This document shows, piece after piece, positions 62,993 through 64,000 of a stretch of DNA of 64,000 nucleotides; the first letter of the stretch is position 1; the number at the start of each line of letters is the position of its first letter. The translations under genes and the position numbers were made by a program. Origin of the DNA: an uncultured bacterium (lineage in GTDB: Bacteria > Cyanobacteriota > Vampirovibrionia > Gastranaerophilales > Gastranaerophilaceae); contig CABQAQ010000006.1 in NCBI GenBank assembly GCA_902462155.1, positions 62,001 to 126,000 of the forward strand. The letters run 5' to 3'. The notes below the pieces were generated by a model that was not told where the DNA came from, ran no database searches, and was given only the letters and a program-made list of their open reading frames with translations.

Positions 62993-63631
62993 ATGTCAAC
63001 AGGTTTAGCAAAAATTTTACTGGTAGATGATAATCCCAAATATTTAGCAGATGCTCTGCCAATGTATGGTTACGAGGTTGATATAGCTCATAATGGTTAT
63101 GAAGCTATACAAAAGAGTATAAATGAAGGTATAAATTATGATCTGATTTTATTAGATGTTATGATGCCCAAAATGGACGGTTGGAGTACTTTAAAACAAA
63201 TACGAAGTAATATCAAAACACAAACTATACCGGTAATCATGCTTACAGCAGTAAATGAAGACTCTAAGCAAATATACGGATTAAAGACCGGCGCAGATGA
63301 TTATATAACAAAGCCATTTATATTGCCAAATTTATTAGCAAGAATAGATGCTTTATTAAGAAGAAACTCTTGGTATAAAGAAAAAGCTTTAGATACAAAT
63401 ATTAGTGTTAATGTAAATGGAGATATAGAACCATTAACAAAAAGAGAGAAAGAAGTCTTAAGTATGTTAGCTCATGGCGATAGCAATAAAGAAATCGCAG
63501 ATAAATTATTTGTAAGAGATGTTACTATCAAAACTCATTTAAATACTATATTTAAAAAATTAAAAGTAACAAATAGAACACAAGCCGTATTATTAGCTAT
63601 TCAACTTGGATTTATAGAAAAGGTAAGTTAA
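62993..63631 (+). CDS. NarL/FixJ-type response regulator
   Basis: 212 residues. The receiver domain (7-120) has Asp12/Asp13, phosphoacceptor Asp55 (LLDVMMPKMDGW), Thr85 and Lys107 (TKPF). The LuxR-type helix-turn-helix domain (147-205) reads PLTKREKEVLSMLAHGDSNK and onward, followed by VTIKTHLNTIFKKLKV. It is a DNA-binding two-component regulator; its kinase is not in the window. Confidence 0.95.
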   Translation: MSTGLAKILLVDDNPKYLADALPMYGYEVDIAHNGYEAIQKSINEGINYDLILLDVMMPKMDGWSTLKQIRSNIKTQTIPVIMLTAVNEDSKQIYGLKTGADDYITKPFILPNLLARIDALLRRNSWYKEKALDTNISVNVNGDIEPLTKREKEVLSMLAHGDSNKEIADKLFVRDVTIKTHLNTIFKKLKVTNRTQAVLLAIQLGFIEKVS

Positions 63632-63671
63632 AAAAGAATAAATATTTATGTAAGTTAAGGGTAATAATAAA

Positions 63672-64000
63672 ATGACAAAATTAGAAAAAGAGTACTATTT
63701 AGAATTAATAGTAAATAATCCAACAGAATTTGCGTTAAAGAAAGAAAGTAATTTAGATTTAACAGAACTTGATTTCTCAGATTTGACATTAGAAGGTATA
63801 AATTTATCAGATTGTGAGTTGACTGATAGTTTATTTATAGAATCTAATTTAACAGATATTAATTTTAGTAATTCAGATTTAACCGCAGCTAAATTTACTA
63901 GGGCAAATGTTGTTGAATGTGATTTTTCAAATGCTATATTGAATGGCACAGATTTTAGTTATGCTGTATTAAATTTTAATAATTTCCAAAATGCTGATAT
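63672..64000 (+). CDS. Pentapeptide-repeat protein (partial, runs off the window)
   Basis: Starts at ATG 63672 and remains open to the end, 109 codons seen. After about 25 residues the A(D/N)LxX pattern appears: SNLDLTELDFSDLTLEGINL, SNLTDINFSNSDL and later ANVVECDFSNAILNGTDF. This predicts a right-handed quadrilateral beta helix. Pentapeptide-repeat proteins are common in cyanobacterial relatives and of mostly unknown function. It follows the response regulator by 40 bases. Confidence 0.85.
   Translation, partial: MTKLEKEYYLELIVNNPTEFALKKESNLDLTELDFSDLTLEGINLSDCELTDSLFIESNLTDINFSNSDLTAAKFTRANVVECDFSNAILNGTDFSYAVLNFNNFQNAD

Noticed and set aside
1..64000. CRISPR arrays or retron-like elements
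   Set aside because: No regularly spaced identical repeats, Cas genes or reverse transcriptase found.

Overview
The window is AT-rich bacterial chromosome (about 30% G+C by eye). It uses the standard code, has compact operons, frequent Shine-Dalgarno sites and some GTG/TTG starts. It carries no phage, insertion sequence, CRISPR, rRNA or tRNA that I can see. The gene complement suggests a non-photosynthetic relative of cyanobacteria (Melainabacteria/Vampirovibrionia, probably a gut Gastranaerophilales). Pointers are a long PPi-type phosphofructokinase, a single-subunit-type glutamate synthase small chain, a group-3 sigma factor beside a prepilin peptidase, many TPR proteins, and odd proteins with a short N-terminal 'FKG-like' motif. 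The taxonomic call is an inference; no rRNA gene is present to confirm it.

Layout. 0.3-10.1 kb: accessory and surface-type proteins (Asn-rich TPR protein, Gln/Tyr-rich repeat protein, HExxH metallopeptidase with octapeptide repeats, a fresh tandem duplication of a membrane protein) interleaved with metF, a glutamate-synthase-like oxidoreductase and rsmD. 10.3-14.4 kb: LysM membrane protein and a tight GIY-YIG/dus/TPR operon. 14.7-22.5 kb: pfp, lysS, HU, rpmI-rplT, then an alanine symporter overlapping a bioF-like gene. 22.8-27.1 kb (minus): glyA-wecA-like-def-fmt-aroH, ended by strong minus-strand hairpins. 27.4-30.8 kb: BlaI-type repressor with an unknown partner, and clpB.

30.9-39.2 kb (minus): the S10/spc ribosomal protein operon from rpsJ to rplR, stopping abruptly before rpsE-rpmD-rplO-secY-adk-map, none of which occur in the window. 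52.0-56.9 kb (minus): the infA-rpmJ-rpsM-rpsK-rpsD-rpoA-rplQ-truA-rplM-rpsI operon, lying upstream of rpsJ instead of downstream of rplR. Between these two operons (39.5-51.9 kb) is an accessory island: two large calpain/papain-like cysteine protease paralogues, a decayed third copy, a transglutaminase-like protein, and a duplicated and partly decayed two-gene membrane-protein module. groESL and a P-loop ATPase sit inside it.

57.2-64.0 kb: prepilin peptidase with a SigF-like sigma factor, a GH3 N-acetylhexosaminidase with a YhcH-family protein, a membrane-anchored TPR protein, a secreted hypothetical protein, a NarL-type response regulator, and the start of a pentapeptide-repeat protein running off the end.

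The most unusual signals are the cysteine-protease-like family with a degraded copy, the recurrent N-terminal FKG-like motif shared by otherwise unrelated accessory proteins, the gene module being duplicated and decaying at 49.5-51.9 kb, and the permuted ribosomal superoperon.
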